Shown one piece after another: positions 7,565-20,600 of a stretch of 35,034 nucleotides of DNA. Within the stretch, counting starts at the first letter, position 1. Every line of letters begins with the position of its first letter. Source of the stretch: an uncultured Eubacteriales bacterium. Lineage in GTDB: Bacteria; Bacillota; Clostridia; Oscillospirales; Acutalibacteraceae. Location: the NCBI GenBank assembly GCA_900317815.1, contig ONIC01000108.1:1-35034 (forward strand), read 5' to 3'. A program made the position numbers and the translations under genes. Under the pieces are notes generated by a model, which was not told the DNA's origin, searched no databases, and saw nothing but the letters and a program-made list of their open reading frames with translations.

Positions 7565-8482
7565 GTGTCTGTTCCTAAATACGATGAATTTATGCCAACA
7601 ATTATCAAATTCCTTGGTGACGGAAAAACTCATTCAATCAAAGAAATTACGGACTATTGCGCCGTTGAGTTTAAGCTCTCCGATGAGGACAGAGCCGAAA
7701 CAATTTCCAGCGGTCAGTCAAAGCTCGTAAATCGTGTCGGTTGGGCGAAAACATACTTAAAAAAAGCGGGACTTCTGGAAAGTCCGAAGCGCGCTCATTA
7801 TTGTTTAAGCGATGAAGGCAGAAGAGCTTTTGAAAATGGTGCAGAGCGTGTTACGGTGGATTTTTTATACAATTATGATTCCTTTAAGGAGTTTCAGAAT
7901 AAAACTGTTCAGAGTAATATGAATTCAGCTTCGTGCAATGAGAGCAATATCGAAACTCCGCAGGAACAGATAGTGTCCGCACTGAATACACTTAACGAGC
8001 AATTATCGGAAGACCTTATGACGGAGATCATGAAGATCAGTCCTTTCGAATTTGAACGCCTTGTAGTAAAACTTCTTATTGCTATGGGATATGGCAGCCT
8101 GGAAGAAAATAGGGACGCTGTAACAAAAAAAGCGAGAGATGAAGGGATAGACGGAGTTGTAAGCGGCGATAAGTTCGGCTTTGATTCTATATATATTCAA
8201 GCAAAGCAGTGGAAACCTGATAATGTTGTGAGCCGACCGGAGATACAAAAATTCTTGGGAGCACTTGCAGGTCAGGGAGCGTCTAAAGGTATTTTTATTA
8301 CTACCTCACAGTTCTCAAAGGAAGCGATAGCTTTTGCCGCTAAACAGCTCCACTGCAAGATCGTGCTTGTTGACGGTAAGCAGCTTGCAAAGCTTATGAT
8401 AGACTACAATCTCGGCGTTTCGACTGTTGCTACATATAATGTAAAGCGTTTGGATTCAGATTTCTTTAATGAGGATGTTTGA
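7565..8482 (+). CDS. mrr: Mrr-family restriction endonuclease
   Basis: Start chosen at GTG 7565, which follows GAGAGGAG (7549-7556) by eight bases and lies downstream of the promoter; this gives 305 residues. The N-terminal ~90 residues (VPKYDEFMPTIIKFLGDGKT, then KEITDYC and VGWAKTYLKKAGLL) resemble the Mrr winged-helix domain. The C-terminal half is the Mrr catalytic domain: SPFEFERLVVKLLIAMGYG, then the PD-(D/E)xK-type core GIDGVV followed by IYIQAKQWK, and a downstream QGASKGIFITTSQFSKEA. Mrr enzymes cut methylated foreign DNA without a partner methylase (type IV restriction); some homologues have other roles. No methylase or specificity subunit is adjacent. Codon third positions are visibly more A/T-rich than in neighbouring genes, suggesting acquisition by transfer. 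Confidence 0.9.
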   Translation: MSVPKYDEFMPTIIKFLGDGKTHSIKEITDYCAVEFKLSDEDRAETISSGQSKLVNRVGWAKTYLKKAGLLESPKRAHYCLSDEGRRAFENGAERVTVDFLYNYDSFKEFQNKTVQSNMNSASCNESNIETPQEQIVSALNTLNEQLSEDLMTEIMKISPFEFERLVVKLLIAMGYGSLEENRDAVTKKARDEGIDGVVSGDKFGFDSIYIQAKQWKPDNVVSRPEIQKFLGALAGQGASKGIFITTSQFSKEAIAFAAKQLHCKIVLVDGKQLAKLMIDYNLGVSTVATYNVKRLDSDFFNEDV

Positions 8483-8489
8483 CAATCAA

Positions 8490-8544
8490 ATCGTGCATAG
8501 TTTTCGGCTGTTATCGCAGTTGTAAAATTATGCACGATATTTTT
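8490..8544 (+). terminator. Terminator of mrr
   Basis: ATCGTGCATA (8490-8499) and TATGCACGAT (8529-8538) form a perfect 10-bp stem, followed by A and five T (8540-8544). The loop is long (29 nt). It starts eight bases after the mrr stop codon and separates mrr from rpoB. Confidence 0.72.
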
Positions 8545-8601
8545 GTGTATTAATCACATATCGTTATCTGTTGAAATTTATTTTATAATCTGCACACCGT
8601 A

Positions 8602-8650
8602 CCGAGCGTTTCTTGGCTGTATCTGCCGTGTAGACTGCGAAAACGCTCGG
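8602..8650. other. Perfect inverted repeat upstream of the rpoB promoter
   Basis: CCGAGCGTTT (8602-8611) and AAACGCTCGG (8641-8650) are exact reverse complements around a 29-bp spacer. There is no T run downstream. It lies about 60 bp upstream of the rpoB -35 box, so it could be a second terminator-like structure after mrr or a protein binding site. Otherwise 8545-8710 holds nothing I can name. Confidence 0.45.
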
Positions 8651-8710
8651 ATATTATGCGAAAAGTCGGAAATTTTCTTTTGTCAAGACGGAATTTTTTG
8701 AAATTTCCTC

Positions 8711-8766
8711 TTGACAAACGCTTGCAAATCGGCTAAAATAGGTTATTGTATCATAATAGCCGATTT
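8711..8766 (+). promoter_or_regulatory. rpoBC promoter with overlapping palindrome
   Basis: TTGACA (8711-8716), a 17-bp spacer and TAAAAT (8734-8739) make a near-consensus vegetative promoter; initiation is expected near 8746, giving a ~205-nt 5' leader before rpoB. AAATCGGCTA (8726-8735) and TAGCCGATTT (8757-8766) form a perfect 10-bp inverted repeat; its left arm enters the -10 box and its right arm lies downstream of the start point. Because the left arm is not transcribed from this promoter, a DNA operator is more likely than an mRNA hairpin. No other conserved structure was recognised in the leader 8767-8950. Confidence 0.75.
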
Positions 8767-8950
8767 TGGGCGTTTCAAGAAATTTTGACGATTTTTGTAT
8801 CGCAAACGCACTAATATTTACGAAATTTAGTTGAAATATTTGTGCAAGTATACAAAGTTAAAAACGCTGTGAGACCCCGGAATTTTGTGCCGTGAAAATC
8901 TTTGCGGCGCGGCTGTGTTTCAAATTTAAGATTGGAGTGACAGCAAGCCT

Positions 8951-11900
8951 ATGGTGAATGTAAAGCCTGTACAAATGGGAAGTACGACACGTATGAGCTT
9001 CGGCAAGATCGACGAAGTTATCGGTATGCCCAACCTTATCGAAATTCAGAAAAAGTCATACGAGTGGTTTTTGAACGACGGGCTCAAAGAGGTTTTCAGA
9101 GATGTTTCGGGTATCTGTGACCATTCGGGAAACCTTGTGCTCGATTTTGTAGACTATTTCCTCGATGTATCTCATCCGAAGCATTCCGTTATAGAGTGCA
9201 AGGAGAGAGACGCTACATACGCAGCGCCGCTCAAGGTCACGGCAAGACTTACGAACCGTGAGACAGACGAGGTAAAGGAGTCCGAGATCTATATGGGCGA
9301 TTTCCCGCTCATGACGGAAAGCGGCACCTTCGTTATCAACGGCGCAGAGCGCGTTATCGTATCTCAGTTAGTCAGAAGCCCCGGCGTGTACTATAAAATG
9401 GATCACGACAAGACCGGTAAGGAGCTTTTCTCCTCGACCGTTATCCCTAACAGAGGCGCATGGCTTGAATACGAAAACGACATCAACGACGTTTTCTATG
9501 TAAGAATAGACAAGAACAGAAAGATCCCCGTTACGGCGTTCCTGCGTGCTCTCGGTCTCGGTACGGACGAGGAGATCCTCGCCTACTTCGGCGACGACGA
9601 CAGAATGAAGGCAACGATCCAAAAGGACGGCTGCTCGAACTGCGAGGAAGGTCTTATCGAGGTATACAAGAAGCTCAGACCCTCCGAGCCTCCGACGGTA
9701 GAGAGTGCTCAGCAGCACATCGACAATCTGTTCTTCGATCCGAGACGCTACGATATGTCGAGAGTCGGCAGATACAAGTACAACAAGAAGCTCGGCATTT
9801 CGAGAAGAATCACGGGACAGAAGCTGTCTCAGCCTGTTGTAAATCCGAGAACGGGCGAGCTTCTCGCTATGGACGGCGACACGGTAACAAAGGAGCTTGC
9901 TCTCGAGATCGAGAATGCAGGCGTTAAAGAGGTCTTCGTAAAGCTCGAGAACGATACCGAGGTCAAGGTTATCTCCAACGGTATGGTCGATATGACAAAG
10001 TACGTTGACTTCGATATCAAGGAGAAGTGCGAGATCGACGAGAAGGTACGCTTCAGCGTTCTCTGCGAGATCCTCGACAGCGGTCTTGAGGGCGAAGAGC
10101 TTATCGAGGAGTGCGCAAGAAGAAGAGGCGACCTCGTTCCGAACACTATCACGATAGACGATATCTTTGCGTCCGTCAACTATATGAACAACCTTGCCTG
10201 CGGAATCGGTACGACCGACGACATCGACCACCTCGGCAACCGCCGTATCCGCTGCGTAGGCGAGCTTCTTCAGAATCAGGTCAGGATCGGCTTCTCGAGA
10301 CTTGAAAGAGTCGTCAGAGAGAGAATGACGCTCCAGGCTCAGGATATGGAGAGCATCACTCCGACATCGCTTATCAACATCCGTCCCGTGACGGCGGCTA
10401 TCAAGGAGTTCTTCGGTTCTTCTCCGCTTTCACAGTTCATGGATCAGAACAACCCGCTCGCAGAGCTTACACATAAGAGACGTCTTTCGGCGCTCGGTCC
10501 CGGCGGTCTTTCAAGAGACCGCGCAGGATTTGAGGTCCGTGACGTTCACTACAGCCACTACGGAAGGATGTGCCCGATCGAGACCCCTGAAGGACCGAAC
10601 ATCGGACTTATCTCCTACCTTGCGACATTCGCAAGAGTAAACTCCTACGGCTTCGTAGAGGCTCCTTTCAGAAAGATAGACAAGGCTACCGGCGTCGTAA
10701 CGGACGAGGTAGTATATATGACTGCCGATATGGAGGACGAGTTCATCGTGGCTCAGGCAAACGAGCCGCTCGACGAGAACCACCGCTTCGTCAGAAAGAA
10801 GGTCCACGGCAGATACAGAGATGAGTTCGTAGAGCTTGAGGCTTCCCGCTTCGACTATATGGACGTATCTCCGAGAATGGTAGTATCCGTTGCAACGGCA
10901 ATGATCCCGTTCCTCGAGAACGACGACGCAAACCGTGCGCTCATGGGTTCGAACATGCAGCGTCAGGCAGTGCCGCTCCTCGTTACAGAGGCTCCGATCG
11001 TCGGCACAGGCATCGAGTACAAGGCAGGCGTTGACTCGGGCGTTTGTATCCTCGCAGAGGACGAAGGCGTTGTAACTCAGGTAAGCGCAGATACTATCAC
11101 AGTAAGATATGACAGCAAGGGCGATGACGCTGTTCTTGACGATACAGGCAGAGTCGTCGAGTACGAGGTCACAAAGTTCCTCCGCTCGAACCAGGGCACC
11201 TGCATCAATCAGATCCCGATCGTCGAGGTCGGTCAGAGAGTGAAGAAGGGCGATGTCCTTGCGGACGGCCCCGCAACGGATCACGGCGAGATCTCGCTCG
11301 GCAAGAACGCTCTCATCGGCTTTATGACATGGGAAGGCTACAACTACGAGGACGCCGTACTTCTTAACGAGAAGATGGTAAGAGACGACTACTACACATC
11401 TATCCACATCGAGGAGTACGAGACGGAAGCAAGAGAGACAAAGCTCGGACCCGAGGAGATCACGGCAGAGATCCCGAACGTCGGTGACGATATGCTCAAG
11501 AACCTCAACGAGGACGGTATCATCCGCATCGGCGCAGAGGTCAAGACAGGCGATATCCTGGTAGGTAAGGTAACGCCGAAGGGCGAGACCGAGCTTACCG
11601 CAGAGGAGAGACTGCTCCGTGCGATCTTCGGTGAGAAGGCAAGAGAAGTCAGAGATACGTCGCTGAGAGTTCCGCACGGCGAATGCGGTACTGTCGTTGA
11701 CGTAAAGGTATTCACAAGAGAAAACAGCGATGAGCTGCAGCCCGGCGTAAACAAGGTAGTCCGCTGCTATCTTGCTCAGAAGAGAAAGATCAGCGTCGGC
11801 GATAAGATGGCAGGCCGTCACGGAAACAAGGGTGTCGTTTCGAGGATCCTTCCTCAGGAGGACATGCCGTTTTTGCCCGACGGTACTCCGCTTGATATCG

Positions 11901-12880
11901 TGCTCAACCCGCTGGGCGTACCTTCACGTATGAATATCGGTCAGGTACTCGAAGTTCACCTGGGCTACGCTGCGAAGGCGCTTGGCTGGAAGATCATGAC
12001 GTCTGTCTTTGACGGCGCCCATGAGCAGGATATTTTCGATATATACAAGGACCTTGCGGTCAAGGCTAAAAACGGCGAGCTCCCGCCGCCCGCTTCCCCG
12101 AAGTACATCGACTTTACGGAGTGCTTCGAGAAGGACGGTATCTCCATGGAGTGTAAAACGAAGGTGCGTGACGGCAGAACGGGCGAGTACTTCGACAACC
12201 CCGTAACGGTAGGCTATATGTACTACCTCAAGCTCCATCACCTCGTTGACGATAAGATCCACGCTCGTTCCACAGGTCCGTACTCGCTCGTAACTCAGCA
12301 GCCGCTCGGCGGTAAGGCTCAGTTCGGCGGTCAGCGTTTCGGAGAGATGGAGGTATGGGCGCTCGAGGCATACGGCGCAGCATACACGCTGCAGGAGATC
12401 CTGACGGTCAAGTCGGACGACGTTGTAGGACGTGTCAAGACTTACGAGGCTATCGTCAAGGGCGAGAATATCCCGAAGCCGGGTATCCCCGAGTCGTTCA
12501 AGGTGCTTATCAAGGAGCTTCAGTCGCTCGCTCTCGACGTTCGTGTTATCGACGAAAACGGCGAGGAGATAGATCTCAAGCAGGATCTCGATGAGGAGAC
12601 GAACCCGAAGGCAGTCGAGAACAGCGCATTCCCCGGAAAGAGCGTTCTCACGGCAAAGGATATGAAGGGCTTCACCGTTGACGACAACCCCGAGAACAAG
12701 GGCGTGTTCGGCGACGGAGATCTGCTTGACGACGCATATAACGACGATGCCTTCTTCGGTGACGAGGATTACGGCGACGACGACGTATTCGACGACGATA
12801 TGGACAGCGACGGAGAGGATTACATCGAAGACATCGACGCCGATGAGGACGACTTCTACGGCGACGGCGAAGACTATTAA
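8951..12880 (+). CDS. rpoB: DNA-directed RNA polymerase subunit beta
   Basis: The 1309-residue beta subunit forms half of the polymerase active-site cleft. Conserved stretches include [19 protein letters not shown], the rifampicin pocket at about residues 490-535 ([19 protein letters not shown] and [18 protein letters not shown]), [27 protein letters not shown] and [20 protein letters not shown]. The rifampicin-contact residues look like the sensitive wild type. ATG is preceded by GGAGTG at 8934-8939. The last 59 residues are an unusual acidic tail: 24 Asp and 5 Glu with no Lys or Arg. rpoC follows after 20 bases. The gene is not directly behind rplJL here; mrr lies upstream. Confidence 0.98.
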   Translation: MVNVKPVQMGSTTRMSFGKIDEVIGMPNLIEIQKKSYEWFLNDGLKEVFRDVSGICDHSGNLVLDFVDYFLDVSHPKHSVIECKERDATYAAPLKVTARLTNRETDEVKESEIYMGDFPLMTESGTFVINGAERVIVSQLVRSPGVYYKMDHDKTGKELFSSTVIPNRGAWLEYENDINDVFYVRIDKNRKIPVTAFLRALGLGTDEEILAYFGDDDRMKATIQKDGCSNCEEGLIEVYKKLRPSEPPTVESAQQHIDNLFFDPRRYDMSRVGRYKYNKKLGISRRITGQKLSQPVVNPRTGELLAMDGDTVTKELALEIENAGVKEVFVKLENDTEVKVISNGMVDMTKYVDFDIKEKCEIDEKVRFSVLCEILDSGLEGEELIEECARRRGDLVPNTITIDDIFASVNYMNNLACGIGTTDDIDHLGNRRIRCVGELLQNQVRIGFSRLERVVRERMTLQAQDMESITPTSLINIRPVTAAIKEFFGSSPLSQFMDQNNPLAELTHKRRLSALGPGGLSRDRAGFEVRDVHYSHYGRMCPIETPEGPNIGLISYLATFARVNSYGFVEAPFRKIDKATGVVTDEVVYMTADMEDEFIVAQANEPLDENHRFVRKKVHGRYRDEFVELEASRFDYMDVSPRMVVSVATAMIPFLENDDANRALMGSNMQRQAVPLLVTEAPIVGTGIEYKAGVDSGVCILAEDEGVVTQVSADTITVRYDSKGDDAVLDDTGRVVEYEVTKFLRSNQGTCINQIPIVEVGQRVKKGDVLADGPATDHGEISLGKNALIGFMTWEGYNYEDAVLLNEKMVRDDYYTSIHIEEYETEARETKLGPEEITAEIPNVGDDMLKNLNEDGIIRIGAEVKTGDILVGKVTPKGETELTAEERLLRAIFGEKAREVRDTSLRVPHGECGTVVDVKVFTRENSDELQPGVNKVVRCYLAQKRKISVGDKMAGRHGNKGVVSRILPQEDMPFLPDGTPLDIVLNPLGVPSRMNIGQVLEVHLGYAAKALGWKIMTSVFDGAHEQDIFDIYKDLAVKAKNGELPPPASPKYIDFTECFEKDGISMECKTKVRDGRTGEYFDNPVTVGYMYYLKLHHLVDDKIHARSTGPYSLVTQQPLGGKAQFGGQRFGEMEVWALEAYGAAYTLQEILTVKSDDVVGRVKTYEAIVKGENIPKPGIPESFKVLIKELQSLALDVRVIDENGEEIDLKQDLDEETNPKAVENSAFPGKSVLTAKDMKGFTVDDNPENKGVFGDGDLLDDAYNDDAFFGDEDYGDDDVFDDDMDSDGEDYIEDIDADEDDFYGDGEDY

Positions 12881-12900
12881 TTTTAGGAGGATAAAGAACT

Positions 12901-16494
<3,594 letters not shown>

Positions 16495-16502
16495 GATAAA
16501 TA

Positions 16503-16531
16503 CCTCCCTCGCTTTGGCGGGGGAGGTTTTT
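16503..16531 (+). terminator. Terminator of the rpoBC operon
   Basis: A GC-rich hairpin pairs CCTCCC and CGC with GCG and GGGAGG around a TTTG loop (16503-16526), followed directly by five T (16527-16531). Confidence 0.9.
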
Positions 16532-16582
16532 CGTTACAACAGCGTATGGCAGCAATTTGTTAAAAATGGTGCAATATGACGG

Positions 16583-16611
16583 TTGAAAAATATCGGAAAA
16601 TAATGTAGAAT
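16583..16611 (+). promoter_or_regulatory. Promoter of the cyclophilin lipoprotein gene
   Basis: TTGAAA (16583-16588), 17 bp, TAGAAT (16606-16611). Initiation is expected near 16618, about 67 nt before the ATG. Confidence 0.75.
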
Positions 16612-16622
16612 TAGTAATGTAC

Positions 16623-16638
16623 CGCCGTGAAAACGGCG
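16623..16638 (+). other. 5'-end GNRA-loop hairpin in the cyclophilin mRNA
   Basis: CGCCGT (16623-16628), loop GAAA, ACGGCG (16633-16638): a perfect 6-bp stem capped by a GNRA tetraloop, beginning only about five bases after the predicted transcription start. Such 5'-terminal hairpins commonly protect mRNA from 5'-end decay; that role here is inferred. Confidence 0.55.
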
Positions 16639-16684
16639 AAAATGTGGTTTGACATTTCAAGTTATCAACAAAGGAGAGAAAGAT

Positions 16685-17596
16685 ATGTTAAAAAAGTATT
16701 CTGCGCTTCTGCTCGCAGGCGCTGTTCTTGCTTGCTCCGCTCTTGCGGGCTGCGACAGCGGAAAGAACGAATCGGATACGGAGTCGAAGTCATCGACAGC
16801 TTCTGCTTCTGCTTCGGCAGATGACGTTGACCTCAAGGAGCTTGGTCTTGTCGCAGATTTCCTCGACGACACAGAGCACGAGGTCGGCTATCAGCTCGAG
16901 TCTCCCGACGAGGGCGAAGAGGTCGCTATTCTGCACACCTCTATGGGCGATATCTCGATGAGATTTTTCCCCGACGCTGCTCCGAAGACAGTCGAGAACT
17001 TCCTGACACACGCAAAGAACGGCTACTATGACGGCGTGACGTTCCACAGAGTTATCAATGAGTTTATGATCCAGGGCGGCGATCCTAAGGGCGACGGCAC
17101 AGGCGGAGAGAGCGTAAGCGGCGGCAAGTTCGAGGACGAATTTTCAAACAAACTCTTCAACATCAGAGGCTCTGTCGCTATGGCAAACTCAGGCCCCGAC
17201 ACAAACGGCAGCCAGTTCTTCATCAACCAGTCAAAAACGGCTGATTTCTCCTCGCTCGAGGCTAACTGGGGCGGCGTTTACGACGCTATCTGCCAGTATC
17301 AGGCAGAGGGTCAGCTTCAGTCGTTCCTCGCTATGTACGGTCAGAGCTACACCTCCTTCTACAACACAAGCATCGTTCCCGATGAGGTAAAGGAGCTTTA
17401 CAAGAAGCAGGGCGGCAACCCCTCGCTTGACGGCGCATTCAACGCCCTTGACAGAGGACACACCGTTTTTGCTCAGGTATACAGCGGTATGGACGTAGTT
17501 GACAAGATCGCGGCAGTCAAGACAGACAGCAGCAACAACAAACCGATCGAGCCCGTTATCATTGAGTCGATCGAGGTAACGACTTATCACAAATAA
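16685..17596 (+). CDS. Lipoprotein peptidyl-prolyl cis-trans isomerase (cyclophilin type)
   Basis: The product probably helps fold secreted proteins on the outer face of the membrane. The start at ATG 16685 follows AAGGAGAG by six bases and gives 303 residues. A lipoprotein signal peptide ends at LAGC with Cys23 as the lipidated residue, followed by a Ser/Glu-rich linker. The cyclophilin domain spans about 70-303: [21 protein letters not shown] and [16 protein letters not shown] hold the active-site Arg, Gln, Phe and Asn positions. Between NGSQFFI and [11 protein letters not shown] there is an extra segment of roughly 65 residues (Tyr/Gln-rich) that a minimal cyclophilin lacks. It is monocistronic, with its own promoter and terminator. 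Confidence 0.95.
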   Translation: MLKKYSALLLAGAVLACSALAGCDSGKNESDTESKSSTASASASADDVDLKELGLVADFLDDTEHEVGYQLESPDEGEEVAILHTSMGDISMRFFPDAAPKTVENFLTHAKNGYYDGVTFHRVINEFMIQGGDPKGDGTGGESVSGGKFEDEFSNKLFNIRGSVAMANSGPDTNGSQFFINQSKTADFSSLEANWGGVYDAICQYQAEGQLQSFLAMYGQSYTSFYNTSIVPDEVKELYKKQGGNPSLDGAFNALDRGHTVFAQVYSGMDVVDKIAAVKTDSSNNKPIEPVIIESIEVTTYHK

Positions 17597-17612
17597 TTGA
17601 TACAGATAATTA

Positions 17613-17647
17613 ATATCCCCCGAGAGTCGATCTCGGGGGATATTTTT
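17613..17647. terminator. Terminator between cyclophilin and the large minus-strand gene
   Basis: ATATCCCCCGAGA (17613-17625) and TCTCGGGGGATAT (17631-17643) form a perfect 13-bp stem with a 5-nt loop. Five T follow on the plus strand (17643-17647). On the minus strand the tail is TTAATTAT, so it may also serve the convergent gene ending at 17679. Confidence 0.9.
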
Positions 17648-17678
17648 ATGATGTTAGATTATGGTGACCCTGTGCGCA

Positions 17679-20600
17679 TCACATCTCGAGAACTCTCGTA
17701 ATGTGCTCGCAGTTGCCTTCGTTGAACTCAAATCTCAGTGAGCCTTCGTTGAGAACTACTACCGACTCCATCGAGTTGTACTTTCTGATGATCTCCTTGT
17801 AGTTTACGATCTCGTAATCGCTTACGATAGAGGCATTCTCACCGAAGAAGCGCTTCATCTCGAACTCATCGCTGAATACGAGAACCTTTCTGACGCCGTT
17901 CTTGCCGTCGATCGTTACGGGGCGGAGGTTGTTGCGGTCGTTGCCGTACATCGGGAGAATGTATCTTGCCGTGATGAATTCGCGGATCATACGCTTCTCA
18001 AGCGATCTGATCTCCTGCTCCTTGTTCGGATTTGTGGACTTTGTCTGGAGCTTCTGGAAGAGCGTTGTCATACTGAACATAAGCTCGGGGTTGACAACGG
18101 GGATCTTGACGAAATCTCTCTCGTAGATATCGAGCTTCTCGGAGATCCTGTCTGTCGGAATGATGATCCAATGAGCCGTTTCATCGAGAACAAGCTCCTG
18201 GATACCGTGGCGTCTGTACTCAAAGAGCATATTGAAGATGTCCTTCGCCTTGTACTCCTGGAGATAGACCTTGATGCCTGCCTTTGCAAAGTTCTCTACC
18301 GACTTCTCTGCAAGGTACTTCTCGGAGAAGATGTGACCCTTGTTGTTGCCGTCGATGAGGATATGTCTTGTGTGAGCGTCGAACTCAGCGTACATAACGT
18401 CTGCGTCTGCGATGAGCTGAGCAAGATCGCGGTAGCACTGCTCGAGCTTGTCACGAAGCTCCTTCGCCGTCTGAGGATCGTTCTCAACTTCAAGCGCTCT
18501 TGCCGTAGACTTTGTCTTTGCAGCCTGATCCTGGATCGTCATTTTCTGCTGACCGCGCTGTGTAGCGGGAGCATTCTGGTCGCCGTACATCAGGCTTGCG
18601 AGATCGAACATATCGCTCTTTCTCTCGTTCTCCTGAGCGATCTCGGAGAGGACTGTGTTTACGCCCTTTGTCTTGCTTGCGCTCGGAGTAAATGTAACGG
18701 GAGCGGAGCTTACAATACCGTCGGAGTAGGGAGTAGCCATTGCCTCGTCATCGGGAACATCCTCGATAAAGAGCGGCTTCGACACCTTGAACGCCTTCTT
18801 GACCTTGCTGCCGTCCGTTCCGTCGGATACGGAGTTGATAACAAGACCGTCGGGGTTCTCCATGCCTTCGTCGGCGGGCTTTCTTACGGGGTACTCCTTC
18901 CTGGTAATCGGCGGAGCGTACTGAACGGAGCCGCTTCTCTTTTCGGGAGTCTTCATCTGAACGCCTGCGTTTGCTGCGAGGAAGTCTGTCGAGCGCTTCT
19001 GAGCCGACTCATAAATGCTCGGCGCGCTCATGCCGTCGCCCTTGGCGATCTGCTTGCTTCCGTATATATTAGTCTTCTTGAACTCGTTCATGGGAGCGGG
19101 CATCGGAGGCTTATCTACAGCGTTCTGAGGCTTGTAGTAGCTTGCGGGAGCCGCATCTTCGATAACATGGTCGTCATCGTCGGAGAATCCCGAAAGATCG
19201 AGACTCGGAAGGTCGGGCGTATCGGCTGCCTTCTTGGAAAGTGCATCGAAGGGGGATTTTTCCTCTTCATCGCTGTAGAAGATGCCGCCCGAGGGAGCCT
19301 TCTTTGCTGCTGCCGCCGCTGCGGGCGTCTTGATACCGCCCGGTGCGTTTGCGAATGCTGCCGCTGCTGCGAGCGGAACGCCGTGCGGGAGCTTAGCCTT
19401 TGCTTCTGCTTCTGCCTTCGCCTTTGCCTCTGCTTCTTCCTTAGCCTTCGCTTCTGCTGCCGCCTTAGCCTCTGCTTCCGCCTTGGCTGCCTTCTCGGCT
19501 TCCTCCGCCTTGATACGCTCTTCCTCGGCCTTTCTTGCCTTTTCAGCCTCGGCAGCTGCGTTCATGACGTCTTCTGCCTTCTTCTTGTATTCGTCAAATT
19601 CCTTCCGGATCTGATCTGCATTATGCTTCGATTCCTCAAGCTGATGCTGAGATTCGGCAAGACGAGCCTTTGTCTCTTCTGCATCGCGCTTAGCCTCTTC
19701 GGCAGCCTTCTCTGCCTTCTCCGCATTAGCCTTCTGCTCGGCTATTGCTTTTTCGGCTTCCGCCTTGAGGTCGGAGATGACCTTCTCCTCCTGAGCCTTC
19801 TTCTCCTGCTCTCTCTGAGCGCGGAGCTTATCCTCAAGATCGAAGGGGTTGACGTAGGAATCAATATTCTTTATGCGCTCGTCCTCGGGATCGATCATAG
19901 CTTTGTCGTAGTTCGGCTTAGCGCCCTTGAGGATCGACTTGTTCATGATAAATCCGAGGCTTGACGGGTTGATGATGTAGTGAGTGATGCCGTGATCTGC
20001 AAGGAGTCTTGTCTCGATCTCATAGAGACCCTTGAACGGGATACCGACCGCACGTGCCTCCGTGAAATCGGTGAATACCATACAGAAATTGTTCTTGCCG
20101 TCGGAAATGATGAGCGGCTTGAAGTCGTCTGCGTTCTCGTCTGTGATCTCAGTGATATCGGAGTTGAGCGCATAGGTGAATACCTTGCTGCCCAGGAACG
20201 ATTCCGCAATAGCCGATCTCAGCTCGTCGTCGCCTCTCTGCATGAAGTTGAGCACCTTAAAGTAAAGCTTCGGAGCGATGACGCCCTCTGTCTTTACGTG
20301 GCTGTCGAAATCCTCGGGAGCGTAAACGTGGCTGCTGTCGCCGTTTACGATGATCTTCTTCAGACCGAAGCGCTTGAGGTCGTCAAAGAATGCGCCCTTC
20401 TCGTCGATCGTCTGAGCGATAGTATCCTCAATGCCGATCTCGGCAGCTCTCTTGACCGTGCAGATATTTACGCAGAATTCATCGTCAAGATACGGATAGT
20501 TCGTAACGAGAGAATATGTGCAGTAGATCTCGTCTGCGCTGATGATATCCTCGAGGTTCTTCTGAACGGGATCCTGAGGCTTGATGTCGAGCTTTTCTCT

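Noticed and set aside
18171..19964. 597-codon open frame on the plus strand opposite the large repeat gene
   Set aside because: It lies entirely antisense to a well-supported gene, is rich in Leu/Cys/Arg as expected from the complement, and has no credible ribosome binding site or family match.
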